64,000 nucleotides of DNA from Mesostigma viride (Eukaryota; Streptophyta; Mesostigmatophyceae; Mesostigmatales; Mesostigmataceae), in the NCBI GenBank assembly GCA_009746045.1, contig RPFO01000188.1:1054508-1118507 (forward strand), given 5' to 3'. Every line of letters starts with the position of its first letter. Position 1 is the first letter of the stretch. A program made the translations under genes and the position numbers. A model generated the notes under the pieces. That model worked only from the letters and a program-made list of their open reading frames with translations, was not told the DNA's origin and made no database searches. Of the stretch, positions 1 through 13,000 are shown in pieces.

Positions 1-3000
1 AAGGGGAGAAGGTAGGCCACTTTAATATATCCGACGCCGGCGCCTTGCCCCTGGCTTCGACGTAGTTAAGCATCTCCTTGACGAGTGCAAAAACGGCATC
101 ATTGCCGGCCAACCTTCCGTCACCGTCTCCTTCCCCCTCGGCACCCTGAACGAAGGCATTGACGAACATGAGACAAGAAAGCAATAAATAGTTAACGTAT
201 GCATATAGTCCGCGAGCGTAGGAAAATCTCAGAGTAGGGTGCTAAGAACACAGAAGGTAAAAAGGGTCACTCCACGGAGCTACCCCTCTGAATCTAAATC
301 ACCAAAAACGCACCGCTTCCTTTTCTCCCGCCTTCTTCCCCTTCTTTCCTTTTCCGCCTTTCTCCCCCTCGCCACCCTGGAGGAAGGCATTGACGAAGAT
401 GAGACAGGAAAACAATAAATAGTTTAACGTTTGCAAATAGTCGGCGTGCAGACAAAAAATACCGAATAGGGTGCAAAGCACGGAGAAGGTAAAAAGGTTC
501 ACTCCACAGAGCTACCCCTCTAAATAAAAATTCCGCGAAAAACGCACCTCTTCCTTTTCTCCCGCCTTCTTCCCCTTCTTTCCCTTCCCGCCCTTCTCCC
601 CCCGGCCGCGTCATCCTCCATTTCCACCCCCTTATCCTTCCCCTTCTCCTTTTTATCCGCATCCCTCTTCTTTTTGGACGCTTTTGCCTGACCCTCAAGC
701 AGCTTCGCCCGTTCACGATCCCTTCTCTTGAGATCCAACTTCATGAACTTGATGACCTTGTCCACCTTCGCCTCCGTGTACTCCTTTGGTTTCCACTTGA
801 ACTTTTCGGTGCCCTTGGACTTGACTTGGTTGACGAAATCATAGGCCAGCTCACCGTTGAAGGTGTCAGATTGCTTTGCGAAATCGGCCGCCGCTCAACG
901 CGTAGTTGGGCGAGATACTTGCGAAACTCCCCGGCACCCATCGTAACATCCTTAGGGGGCTTGCCTAGGATGAGGTCGCCAATATCACAGATAGTCTTCA
1001 CCTTATTCTTTCTGTCAATAAGCTTCTTGGGATCCTGGAATGTCGTCGTCGCCTTTTTTTAGCCTGCTGGAAGGTATATTAACAACACACAACATACACA
1101 TGAAGCGAAATGTATTAAGAAGAGTAATCTGAACTCTGGCATCCTAGCTCTGCAGCGCGACCTTCAGCGTTAAAAAATTAAAAAACATTGTACAAACCTT
1201 TGCCTTCCCTTCCCCTTCGGAGTTGGCTCGGGCTCATTTTCTTCCTCCTCCTCCTCCTCCTCCTCGTGCTCCTCCTCCTCTTCCTCCTCGTCCACCTCCT
1301 GCTCCTTCTCCTCCTCTTCCTTCTCGTCCACCTCCTGCATGAAAAAAAAATAATAATAATTCAGACGATGACATAAAAAAAACGAGCATTAATTTTGTTT
1401 TAACGTTGCTCTGCGGAGCGACCCCAACCCTAAGCTTGAACAGTAAAATGAAACAAATTTCCTACCTCTACGTTCTCCGTCCCCATCCCTTCGACCTCTT
1501 CAAAAGGTTGATCGTCATCCTGCAAGACGAAACGTGCGTTCAGATAAATATACAAAGTCAGTCAAAACAGGAACTATTTCTTGAATATCCTATCTTCACA
1601 AATCGACCCCGAACCTTTAGCGGCATTTGCTTACCTCCGGTTTCCACGCTGAAGGACTTTGTCCCTCAAAACATGGAATGTCACCCTCCTGGCGGGAAGT
1701 AGAGCAAGAAATGCGTTCATCGTTAGTAACAATTTTCAACAAAAGAAATACACAACACTAATCTAAACGGACTGAATAAAAATGTACACAAATGTCAATA
1801 ATTACCTCAATGTCAAATCTCCACTCCCGCAACACTTGTCCGATCGGCCACATCTCAGATGGAGTTGTGTGGCTCAGTTCGTTTTCGAAAAACGTCCGAA
1901 GAAAAAACAAGTGAGATAGCATGTCCTGACTCCATGATTTCTCGTTTATGTTCGCCGTCACTAACGACAGGCAGTCGTCGATCCCCTTGTACTCAAGCCA
2001 TGCGACAACCTCCTTTCGTGGGGGCTCATACTGTCCGGCCATGTCGAACTCCCCACTCTGACGAAAACGCAGGATCTCATCCTCGCACAACTGAAGAAAC
2101 AATTCAACAGCTCGACTCGGAAGAATAGGGTCTGGGTTCACCCTAAACTGCGCCATCCACACTGAATACGACGAAAGGAAGTGCGATCTAACCCCATCCA
2201 AATCTTCAATCACTTCCGAACCAGCCCTGAACAACTCGGGAGATACCGAGTGGTCCATGGCGATCAGAAAGTCGCCGAAGACATCCCAGTCGAACTGTGC
2301 AGCCTTGAACCCTTTCTTCAAGAGCAGATTGACATCCGTTTCCGTCAGCGGGGAGGTGTCCCAATCCTCACCTGTCTTCCCCTGCTCTAGGACCTGGTAC
2401 ATTTCCCACCTGCAGACAGATATGATGATGTCAAAATACTCGTGTGACAATGGGTGCTGTCTCGTGTCCTTGCAGTACTGCTTGGTCGCACAAGACAGCT
2501 TGATCCAGACGAGCAGGCTTCGAGGAACATAAGCTGTAACATCCGCTGCGTCGGGTATTGTTGACCCGCACTCGGTAACAAGCAACTCAAAGGTGTCGAA
2601 AAGAGATGCAATGTCTTTCCCCTTCAACCTTTTGCCTTTAAGGCTCCGCCCCATCACTATGAACAAAAGATCACGAAGTGTTGGATCACTCCAAGGGTTC
2701 AATATCTCATGAGGCCTGGCCATATCATGTATTACTTCCATCCTCTCATGCCAGACACCGTCATCGATCGCAACTTCGATCTCCTTCGACACAAAGGTGC
2801 TCAAGAACGACTTGGCGTCATCGTTCAGATGTTTTTCGTAAGTCGTCAACCATGACTTCCAAGTTTCCAAGCCCCTCAACTGGATCGGCTGCACACAGGT
2901 CCACAAAACGAAAAAAAAGCATAATCGGAAAAAAAGTTTAGGGTCACTCTGCGAAGTGACCCTTCATAAAAAAATCTCAAACAGAACGAACGACTAACTG

Positions 3001-4973
3001 ACATGCACTATGAAGCGGCGAAAAAATTATTAGCTCACCCGCAATTTCTCCTCCCCACTCCCAACCTCGGCGTTCCCCTGAGACTCTGTCTCATCTCCCC
3101 CTTTCTTCCTCTGGATGCAGCAAGACAGAGGAAAGCATACTCGTTGAAAAAGTTTAGGGTCACTCTGCGAAATGACCCTCCATAAATTAATCACACATGC
3201 AAAGGAAACGGCAACTCAGAAATGATGGACAAATGAACAAAGAACAAAGGCGAAAAACACAGGATTACTTATCGCTCACCTCCGTTGTTGTCCCGCTCTT
3301 CTTGGGATCCTCTGACTTCTTTTCGTCTGCCCCCCGCTTCCTCTGAAATCAAAACAACAGGGAAAAGCATACTTGTTGGTTCAGGTTAGGGTCACTCTGC
3401 GAAATGACCCATTCATGGTCAGACGAGCTTAGCAGAGATAAGGAATAACGAAACCGTTAAAAAAAACACGCACACTAATGGGGGTAAAAACTGTTTCTCA
3501 CCTGAGACGGCTCCGTACCCTCCTTCTCCGAGACCCCCGCGGTCTTCCCATCCACCTCCGTCGACTTTTCTGCAGCCTGCGCCTTCCTGCGCTCCTCCTC
3601 AAGTTTGGCTTGGTATTTCAGGCGTGCCGCCACACCCGCCTCCATCATCCTCTTCCCCTCCTCCTGCACCTTCCTCTTCGCCTTTGCCTCCTCGTCCTTC
3701 TTTTTCCTTTCCTCATTCGCCTTTCTCTCCTTTTCGTCCCGCTCCCACGACGCCCTCCTCTTCCTGCGCTCCGCCTCCTCCATCTCCGCAGCTTCCATTT
3801 CTGCCTGCTTCGCCTCTCGCTCTGCCCTTTCCTTCTTCACCCATTCCCTCTGCTCCCTTTCCAGGAGCTCCTGGGCGGCCTTCCGTTCCTTGTCCTTTTT
3901 CTCCAGATTCACCAGATCTTCGGCGTGCTGCGTTGCCTGATCCAGATAAGAAGTCAGAAGTGCCATGCGGTCATTCCTTCTCTTTCTTTCCTCCTCCGGA
4001 AGATCCTCCAGTGGCCTTGGGTCTGCCTTGTCCCTGTCCTCCATGCTGATCAGGAGGTCAATGTTCTTCTGCAGATCACGCAGGAACCGCTCATGGTCAT
4101 CCTCCTTCTCCTCCCATTCCGCTCTTGCTTTCTTTCTTGCCTGTGGGGAGCGGCTCCTCGGAGGTGAGTTTGACGACCGGCGCTTGGGTGGCGACCGGCG
4201 CTTGGGCGGAGACTTCCGACCTGAGACTTTGCAGGCGACTTGGGCGGTGATCGGGACTTGGAGGTCGCCCCCTTCTTTGGAGGGGAGCTTTGGGGAGACG
4301 CGGGCTGCGAGCTGGGCTGTGAGGTCGAGGCCTCGGGTAGGGACCTTGAAGGAGACCTGGGCGACGTGCTGACCTTCGAGGTCGAAGCCTCGTGGTGGGA
4401 CCTTAGAGGTGACTTGGGCGGCGGGCTGCCCTGCTCAGACGCCTCGTGGTGGGCCCTTGGAGAAGACTTGGGCGGCGAGCTGGGCTTCGAGGTAACCACC
4501 TCGACGGGGGCGGACCTCGGCGAGTTTGAGGTCGACTTCCCGAGGACGGGGGACTCCTTGTTGATGGCGGGCCGCTGGGGAGACTGTGGAGACACAACGG
4601 AGCTGGACCCAGCCCCGGCAGCCTGTGCCTCAGGTGCGGGCCGCTGAGGAGACTGTGGAGACACAACGGAGCTGGACCCAGCCCCGGCAGCCTGTGCCTC
4701 AGGTGCGGGCCGCTTGGGAGATTTGGAGGCCGACGCCTCCACGGAGCTTGGCCCAGCCCCGGCAGCAAGCATTGTTGACAGAGGAGGAAACTCCTCTACG
4801 CCCTTGGGCGGAGAGGCGGGTGGCGTACTATACTTAGGAGACTCGCTCGTCGACTTGACCTTGTCGACATAGGTGGCCCTCTCCACCTCTTTTCCCTTCT
4901 GAAGCAAGGAGGCCCTCTCCTGCTCCTCCTTTTCCTTCTGAAGCTGAACTTCCCTCTCCTTCTCTTGTTCCTT
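1..4973 (-). CDS. Unrecognised Lys/Glu-rich multi-exon gene, 3' part runs off the left edge
   Basis: I do not recognise this protein. GT/AG boundaries support exons 3,502-4,973; 3,280-3,342; 3,039-3,110; 1,806-2,888; 1,635-1,688; 1,466-1,519; 1,198-1,334; about 548-1,034; 314-376; and one from 145 past the edge. The first visible exon starts at an acceptor, so the true start lies upstream. That exon holds a Glu/Lys coiled coil, a Ser/Pro-rich linker with two and a half in-frame copies of a 23-residue unit (about 4,579-4,760), then a long charged helix. Exon 1,806-2,888 (about 360 residues) is the only globular part and matches no family I know; the small exons are acidic or basic spacers. The reading sense changes frame near 4,220 and near 870, which could be sequence indels, unseen short introns or decay. 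Most of its introns carry the hairpin motif also found in the transposase-like gene at 10 kb, so it may belong to the same large element. It could equally be a host gene. Confidence 0.6.
145..548. repeat. Tandem duplication (offset about 230 bp) covering an exon and its intron
   Basis: Two diverged copies lie head to tail, at about 143-320 and 373-560. Each holds a Lys/Glu exon end, a GTGCGTTTTT donor, a hairpin motif (264-286 and 496-519) and the following acceptor. Exon 314-376 is therefore a duplicate of the end of exon 548-1,034. Confidence 0.75.
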
Positions 4974-5124
4974 CTGCGGCAAATAAGGAAAAACAAATAG
5001 ACCAATGTCGGATGAAGAAAGTGTAAATTCGCATCAGCGTGAGGGGTGGCGCTGCAGCGCTACCCTAAGAAGAAACAAGGATGAAATCCCATTCAGGTTT
5101 GGGAAAAAAAAATCGAAGATGTAA

Positions 5125-5640
5125 CTTTTATAAACGTATCTGGAAAGGGTGACTCGGCAGCGCGACCTTACAACACAAATGTGATTGAATAACGTATCTT
5201 GGAAAGGTCACTCGGACGCGCTACCCTACAAACAAAATGTTATTGAATAACGTATCTGGAAAGGGTGACTCTGCAGCACTACCCTACAAACAAAATGTTA
5301 TTGAATAACGTATCTGGAAAGGGTGACTCTGCAACGCGACCCTACAACCAAAATGTGATTGAATAACGTATCTTGGAAAGGTGACTCTGCAGCGCTACCC
5401 TACAAACAAAATGTTATTGAATAACGTATCTTGGAAAGGTGACTCTGCAGCGCGACCCTACCAACAAAATGTTATTGAATAACGCATCTTGGAAAGGTGA
5501 CTCTGCAGCGCGACCCTACAAACACTGAATGGAAGTTTGCATTGTGAGGGGGTCACTCTGCAGCGCGACCTTACAAACAAAGACTGCGACATTGCGCAAG
5601 GGTAGGGGTCACTCTGCAGAGCGACCCTACCCAAAAACAA
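5125..5640. repeat. Tandem array of about 58-bp units, each carrying the hairpin motif
   Basis: About seven units with AACGTATC at 5,133, 5,191, 5,249, 5,307, 5,364, 5,422 and (as AACGCATC) 5,481. Each unit is an AT-rich spacer plus one hairpin ending in CGACCCTAC or GCTACCCTAC. Two more diverged units follow, to 5,640. Confidence 0.85.
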
Positions 5641-5666
5641 TACTAACCACTCCCCAAAAAAATCAC

Positions 5667-8075
5667 GCATGGATGGTGGTGGTGGGTGGCTGGCAGGCAT
5701 GGATGGTGGTGGTGGGTGGCTGGCACGCATGGATGGTGGTGGTGGGTGGCTGGCACGCATGGATGGTGGTGGTGGGTGCTGGCATGCATGGATGGTGGTG
5801 GTGGTGGCTGGCACGCATGGATGGTGGTGGTGGGTGGCTGGCATGCATGGATGGTGGTGGTGGGGTGCTGGCACGCATGGATGGTGGTGGTGGGTGCTGG
5901 CATGCATGGATGGTGGTGGTGGGGGCTGGCACGCATGGATGGTGGTGGTGGGGTGCTGGCATGCATGGATGATGGTGGTGGGTGGCTGGCATGCATGGAT
6001 GGTGGTGGTGGGGTGCTGGCACGCATGGATGGTGGTGGTGGGGTGCTGGCATGCATGGATGGTGGTGGTGGGGTGCTGGCATGCATGGATGGTGGTGGTG
6101 GGTGGCTGGCATGCATGGATGATGGTGGTGGGGTGCTGGCATGCATGGATGGTGGTGGTGGGTGGCTGGCATGCATGGATGGTGGTGGTGGGTGGCTGGC
6201 ATGCATGGATGGTGGTGGTGGGTGGCTGGCACGCATGGATGGTGGTGGTGGGTGCTGGCACGCATGGATGATGGTGGTGGGTGCTGGCATGCATGGATGG
6301 TGGTGGTGGGGTGCTGGCATGCATGGATGGTGGTGGTGGGGTGCTGGCATGCATGGATGATGGTGGTGGGGTGCTGGCATGCATGGATGGTGGTGGTGGG
6401 TGGCTGGCACGCATGGATGGTGGTGGTGGGTGGCTGGCACGCATGGATGGTGGTGGTGGGGTGCTGGCATGCATGGATGGTGGTGGTGGGTGGCTGGCAT
6501 GCATGGATGGTGGTGGTGGGTGGCTGGCATGCATGGATGGTGGTGGTGGGGTGCTGGCACGCATGGATGGTGGTGGTGGGGTGCTGGCACGCATGGATGG
6601 TGGTGGTGGGTGGCTGGCATGCATGGATGGTGGTGGTGGGGTGCTGGCACGCATGGATGGTGGTGGTGGGTGCTGGCATGCATGGATGATGGTGGTGGGG
6701 TGCTGGCATGCATGGATGGTGGTGGTGGGGTGCTGGCACGCATGGATGGTGGTGGTGGGGTGCTGGCATGCATGGATGATGGTGGTGGGGTGCTGGCATG
6801 CATGGATGGTGGTGGTGGGGTGCTGGCACGCATGGATGGTGGTGGTGGGGTGCTGGCATGCATGGATGGTGGTGGTGGGTGGCTGGCATGCATGGATGGT
6901 GGTGGTGGGTGGCTGGCACGCATGGATGGTGGTGGTGGGTGGCTGGCACGCATGGATGGTGGTGGTGGGTGGCTGGCATGCATGGATGGTGGTGGTGGGT
7001 GGCTGGCACGCATGGATGGTGGTGGTGGGGTGCTGGCACGCATGGATGGTGGTGGTGGGTGCTGGCACGCATGGATGGTGGTGGTGGGTGGCTGGCATGC
7101 ATGGATGGTGGTGGTGGGGTGCTGGCACGCATGGATGGTGGTGGTGGGGTGCTGGCATGCATGGATGATGGTGGTGGGGTGCTGGCATGCATGGATGGTG
7201 GTGGTGGGTGGCTGGCATGCATGGATGATGGTGGTGGGGTGCTGGCATGCATGGATGGTGGTGGTGGGTGGCTGGCATGCATGGATGGTGGTGGTGGGTG
7301 GCTGGCACGCATGGATGGTGGTGGTGGGTGGCTGGCACGCATGGATGGTGGTGGTGGGTGGCTGGCACGCATGGATGGTGGTGGTGGGTGGCTGGCACGC
7401 ATGGATGGTGGTGGTGGGTGCTGGCACGCATGGATGGTGGTGGTGGGTGGCTGGCACGCATGGATGGTGGTGGTGGGTGGCTGGCACGCATGGATGGTGG
7501 TGGTGGGGTGCTGGCACGCATGGATGGTGGTGGTGGGGTGCTGGCATGCATGGATGGTGGTGGTGGGGTGCTGGCATGCATGGATGGTGGTGGTGGGTGG
7601 CTGGCACGCATGGATGGTGGTGGTGGGGTGCTGGCATGCATGGATGGTGGTGGTGGGTGCTGGCATGCATGGATGGTGGTGGTGGGTGGCTGGCACGCAT
7701 GGATGGTGGTGGTGGGGTGCTGGCATGCATGGATGGTGGTGGTGGGTGGCTGGCACGCATGGATGGTGGTGGTGGGTGGCTGGCACGCATGGATGGTGGT
7801 GGTGGGGTGCTGGCACGCATGGATGGTGGTGGTGGGGTGCTGGCATGCATGGATGGTGGTGGTGGGTGGCTGGCACGCATGGATGGTGGTGGTGGGTGGC
7901 TGGCACGCATGGATGGTGGTGGTGGGGTGCTGGCATGCATGGATGATGGTGGTGGGGTGCTGGCATGCATGGATGGTGGTGGTGGGTGGCTGAGGCACGC
8001 AAGGATATGGTGGTGGGTGGCTGGCACGCATGGATATGGTGGTGGGGTGCTGGCATGCATGGATGGTGGTGAAAA
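5667..8075. repeat. 30-bp minisatellite, about 80 copies
   Basis: GT-rich units combine ATGGATGGTGGTGGTGG with GCTGGCAYGC. Most are 30 bp, with a few of 28-31 bp. Variation is limited to a few positions (CACGC or CATGC, GGTGG or GGGTG, GATGGTGG or GATGATGG), which implies recent homogenisation. Because 30 is divisible by three, long frames stay open on both strands; I do not regard them as genes. The array lies between the Lys/Glu-rich gene and the transposase-like gene. Confidence 0.97.
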
Positions 8076-8084
8076 AAGAAAACA

Positions 8085-8437
8085 TTTAGCTGGCTTAGGA
8101 CCAACACGAAAAAAGAAAACATTTAGCTGGCAGAGGACCAATACGAAAAAATACTCTGGTCGCTCGCTGAGGACCAACCCTTAAAAAGAAGCCGTGTCGC
8201 TGGCTGAGGACCAACACGAAAAAAGAAAACATATTGCTGGCTGAGGACCAACCCTAAAAAAGAAGGCATATCGCTGGCTGAGGACCAACACGAAAAAAGA
8301 AGCCATGTCGCTGGCTGAGGACCAACCCTTAAAAAGAAGGCATATCGCTGGCCGAGAACCAACCAGAAAAAAGAAGTCATGTCGCTGGCTGAGGACCAAC
8401 ACGAAAAAACAAGCCATATCGCTGGCTGAGGACTACA
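8085..8437. repeat. 36-bp tandem repeat, about 10 copies
   Basis: Units contain CTGGCTGAGGACCAAC followed by AACACGAAAAAAGAA or an ACCCTTAAAAAGAA variant, repeating every 35-37 bp directly next to the 30-bp minisatellite. The last clear unit is near 8,421. Confidence 0.9.
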
Positions 8438-8439
8438 AA

Positions 8440-10086
8440 AGGGCATCATAGACGCCACCCTGCTCGCGCGAGTAAGTAGGGGTTCGTTGCACATTTACCT
8501 GCACGCATAAATCAGGAAGGGGGAAAAACGGCATTGAACAGGACCACGATTAGAATTGGGCTAGCTATAAACTAACCGGACCATTTGAAGGCATAGCAAC
8601 AAACATCACGCTCGACATCAAAAAAGACTGCGCTGTTGATGCACCTTTTTCATTATGGCGGCGAGTTGAGGCGGCATTTGTCTCACCATCTTCAGGCAGC
8701 GATGATTATTACAGAAAACAGCTATGGCGGCAGCAGTGGTGGTGCGGTTTTCGAAACCCAACAGCTGTTGTGACCGATCGTCCGTGGAGCGACCCCTGTC
8801 AACGGCCCAGCGTAACCGGCGTTCAGGACGGAAAACGTGGCATGCTCGCCATTCGGCCAACGAGGCGAAACGCGGCGCTAGATTATTCTTATTGACAAAC
8901 CGCGCATGCGGATTGGACGACTCACAATGTGACGTAATCCAAGCGTCGGTCTTCACGGTCCCGCAGGTATAAAAAGGAACAACACGCAGCCAATTTGACG
9001 CTACAATCGGGATGTTTGGATTCGGGCGTCACCATGCTGCCGTGGATAACGACGTCCGCGGTTCGATTCTAGCGTGAGCCCGGTGCTTTTTTGCACGTCG
9101 TCTGAGAGATCATCTGTCATATTACCACCAGTCGTCACTCTGCAAAGCGACGTGCCTACTGCCACGTGGTATGGCAAAAATTTCGAATGCAGAACTTTTG
9201 GGGTATACAAATAAATATATTCATGAATCGGGTATAGTAAATGTATGGGGATATATACTAACATGCTAGCCAATATATTTATACTTTCTGCTGTCCATAT
9301 GCTTATTATTATGATTATTGTTATGAATATGATATATGTTCTTTCTAATATTTGTTAAATATATTTTCCTATTTACTGCTAACTTACTGTACTAGTTTTT
9401 TATATAAATGACTAGTACTAGATAGATTAATGCCATGAATACAAATTTAAAATATAGATTAAATTTTATGACAATATTACATATATTTATGGACATCACT
9501 CTTTTTTTCATACAATAAGTAGAAAATATTTAGTATTAGAGATAGCTAGTCTGTCCAGTTCATATTTCTTCTATCTAAACAATAATGATTGTAATAGAAA
9601 TAGTACTAAATACTAATTAAAACTATATAAATACCAATAAATACTTTCCATATTTCTGCTACATAATTAAACAATAATGATTAAAACAATTATGTTCAAT
9701 ATTCAATTTCATTTAGTAGAATCTTAAATAATTCCATGAATTAATTCACGTATTTTCCTGTCTTGGTGTGATCATCCAGGTACCTCGATCGGCAACGACA
9801 CGACACGCCTGAAAAATGAGCCGGGAAGGTGTGTTTCCAATGATGCAAATCTTGGTCGCGCTGCAGCGCGACCTCTTCTCAGTTCCATACGAAAAGGCCT
9901 TAAAACTTGTGTGTAACTTCGCAAGGGTCGCGCTGCAGAGCTACCAAAAATTTCATGAAGTTTGACTTTCTCTATATTTGCTTCGCAATTGAGATTCTTT
10001 TGTATCTGCGAAGAAGGTGGGGTCATTTCGCGGAGTGACCCTGCTAATATGTAAATTTTTCCGTGAATTTCTTTTTGTTTCTGCAG
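8440..10086. other. Gene-poor stretch upstream of the transposase-like gene, with an AT-rich block at 9,170-9,770
   Basis: No coding exon is certain here. A minus-strand open frame at 8,618-8,956 has no recognisable domain. From 9,170 to 9,770 the sequence is extremely AT-rich, unlike anything else in the window. Hairpin copies lie at 9,133, 9,853, 9,927 and 10,020. Much of this is probably the 5' intron of the gene that follows. Confidence 0.6.
8968..8975 (+). promoter_or_regulatory. TATA-box candidate for the transposase-like gene
   Basis: TATAAAAA in a GC-rich setting, 43 nt before an ATG at 9,011. That ATG opens a 21-codon frame ending close to a GTGAGC donor, but its phase does not match the exon at 10,087. 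A further small exon, or coincidence, is therefore possible. Confidence 0.3.
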
Positions 10087-13000
10087 CACGGGAACGGGTG
10101 TTTCTTTCGCCAACCTCCTCCTCCTTGCGTGGCGGCTTTGCTAATCGACTCAATGCCCACAACTTGAGCATCGGGACACCGACGCCCCTTGCAGCGGATC
10201 TGAAAAACAGCTCGAAACGAAATTTCGGGAATGAGAACCGCAGCACCTCGCCCGCCGTCAGGAAGCCAGCGAAAAGGCCTGGCCAGTACGCCGAGAAGAA
10301 GTCTGTTGTGGGGACTCATCTTGCTGATGAGGCGTACAACGTAGTTCATCACATGAGGAATGAATCTACCAAGCGGGCCTCTTTTGAGGAGATTGTTGAT
10401 GGCTTCAATAAGAGGGCTGACGAGCTCAAGGCGGAGCATTTTGACATTCCGGTGGCCAAGCTTTTTGATGAGCAGCGGCTTGCACAACTGTCGAGGTCTT
10501 GGGTGGCTCGGCTGATCGCCCTTTTTGACGACCTGTCGAAATCCGACCATGACAGAGACGTCAAGATCATTTTGGTGTCAACTCTTTTTTGTGGGGACGA
10601 CATCGAGAAGGAGTTTTCGGCGGCAGAGTTGGAGAGAATGACGGGTGTCCCCGCGAAGACCATTCTCAAAGTTCGGGCGATCAGAAAGCAACAGAAGATG
10701 GAGTTCCTGACGCGTGCGCTGGCGCGAAAGAAGAGGAAGTTGCCCCAATTTGTAATCGAGTCGATCGCGCAGGCTTGGACTGATGAGGAGAACTCGCGCG
10801 CTTCGCCCCAAGAGAGGGATACCATAAAGACGCACGAACGAGTTGGCAATCGTGCGATTTTGGTTGGTGTCCAAGGGGCCTACTTCTACCTCACCTCGAA
10901 GGAGGACATATATCTCAAGTTTTTAGCGGAGCACACGTACTGGGACAAGAAAAGTCCGCAGTATGAGAAGGATGTCGGCATCCATGTCGGATATACGACT
11001 TTCTGCAAGTACGCCCCCAAAACCGTCAAGGGGAAGTGGAAGGAGAGAAACGTGTGCGCCTGTGAGACGCATACGGTCATGCAGTCGAAGGTAGCGGCAT
11101 GGACTAGGTACTGCAAGGCGAAGCACGGCAAGAACTGCAAGTGCGGCGACGAGTGTGAGGGATGTTTAAGGGCGAGATTGCCTGACGGCACGTGCGGGAT
11201 GTTCGAAAGCCTGCACACGACCGAATGGGTGAAGCACTTCCATTGCCGTGTGGCGGAGGCGGATGGGGGAAGTGAGCTGGGGGGTGGGGCAAACTCGGCG
11301 AGAAACGAAGAGGAGGAAGGGGACAATAATGTGACGGAAGATGAATGGCAGGGGCAAGACCTTGACGATCTTGAAATAAATGAGAGGATCGTGGAGGATG
11401 AGGAAGGGGTGCCAAGGGTAGGGGACCCATCCATGGAGGAGGGGTCTGTCTTTCGCATTCTGAAGAGGGCATGTATGGAGAACTCGTGTCCCGAGTCCCG
11501 GTGTGGCATCAAAGACTGGGTGTTGTGTGACCGGGACAAGAATTCAACAGAACTACTAAATTGGTTCAGATACGTGAAGAAGGAGGTAGTGGTTTCCCGA
11601 CCGGCAGGGGAGGTAAGCGTGTTTGGATTTTGTGACGCAATTATTTCGCAGCGTCATTCTGCAGCGCGATGTTAATTTAAAGGCTTTTCTGATACTTTAT
11701 GAATATGTTACTTGCAAATTTACTTCATCCCTTGGTTAAAACAGGACGCGACCGATCGGCGGGTCCCGGAGAAGGTCAAGCGGCCCGTACAGGAAACGAT
11801 GAGGTCAACGCCCGCGCAGCTGAGGCTGGCGATTATCGAGAGTTGGGAGGACTTTACCAACCACTGCTTTACGTCATGGTGGCAGTCGGCAACGATCAAG
11901 GACCGGGAGAGGAACATGACTGAGGGGGATGTGCTCGTGCATGGAGATTGGGCCGAGAATTACGAGAACAACAACTACGTCCAACTGCAGTCGCAGTACT
12001 TTCACAAGACGAGCTTTGTCCTCATGCCCATGATCGTGCGATATTTGCACAATGGTGCGATGGCAAAGCGAACGTTCTTTTTTCTCGGGGAAGCCAAGAT
12101 GAAGCGGGGAGAGCGGGCGCTCGTCTACGCGCTGAGGACAATCATGGAAACCCTGCGCGGACTTGGTGTGGGGGTGAAGAGGATGTTCATGTGCTCTGAC
12201 AACTGCTCATCCCAGTTCAAGTCCAAGTACGTGGTTAACGCCGTCTTCCGCCTCCTCATGCAGGATCCCGACTTGGAATCCTTCGAGTACCACTACTTGG
12301 GTGAGCAGCACGGGAAGGGGGAGGTGGATGGTCAGGGAGCGAAGTTCAAGTGCATTGTGAGGAACATGCAATGCATTCCTGAGAACCAGGGCATCGTTAC
12401 AGGGCGCCAGATCGTCAAGTACATGCGGGACAGCTGGGAAGGAGGCAAAACCACGAGCAGGGAGTCGGCCCGCGCTCGGGCAGAGGGCGTCCACCGTCAT
12501 TTCTTTCATTTTCCTGAGGTGCGAAACTCAATTTTTCTTGAACTTGATTGAGGTATCTCTGCAGAGTGACCTTTTGCCCATTTGCATTTTATTATTTGAT
12601 AATGCTAAAAGAACTGGTATGAATTAGCGTCTTATATAGTGAAAAATGCATGCAAAGCACTTTCAAAGGGGTATCTCTGCAGAGTGACCCTTCATGTGTA
12701 CTTGATCTATTGACACATACCAACTTTCCGTTTCTGACATTCTCCCTCATTGCAGGACCTCGACTCCGGCGCCCGTATGATACCGACGCGTGTCGAGGCC
12801 ATCAAGCAAGCGCACTGGTGGCGCCTGGACAAGTCTGACCCGGGGCTCCTGATGATGAGGCGTTTTTCGTGCTACTGCCCAGCCTGCCTAGCTAACAGGT
12901 GGGAGGAGTGCCGGACCGAGTGGACACATATCGAGGAATTTAACGATGAGGGCCAAACGATGAAAACTTTCCGCCTGATGCCGCCAACGCAGCCCATACC

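Noticed and set aside
5458-8184. Very long ORFs on both strands, up to 875 codons
   Set aside because: They are read-through of the 30-bp minisatellite in several frames at once and show no independent coding signal.
9020-9095. tRNA-like segment with GGTTCGATTCT B-box, partial acceptor pairing and a T-run
   Set aside because: There is no anticodon arm, the A-box is weak and too close to the B-box, and the T-stem does not pair. At best a decayed tRNA-related fragment.
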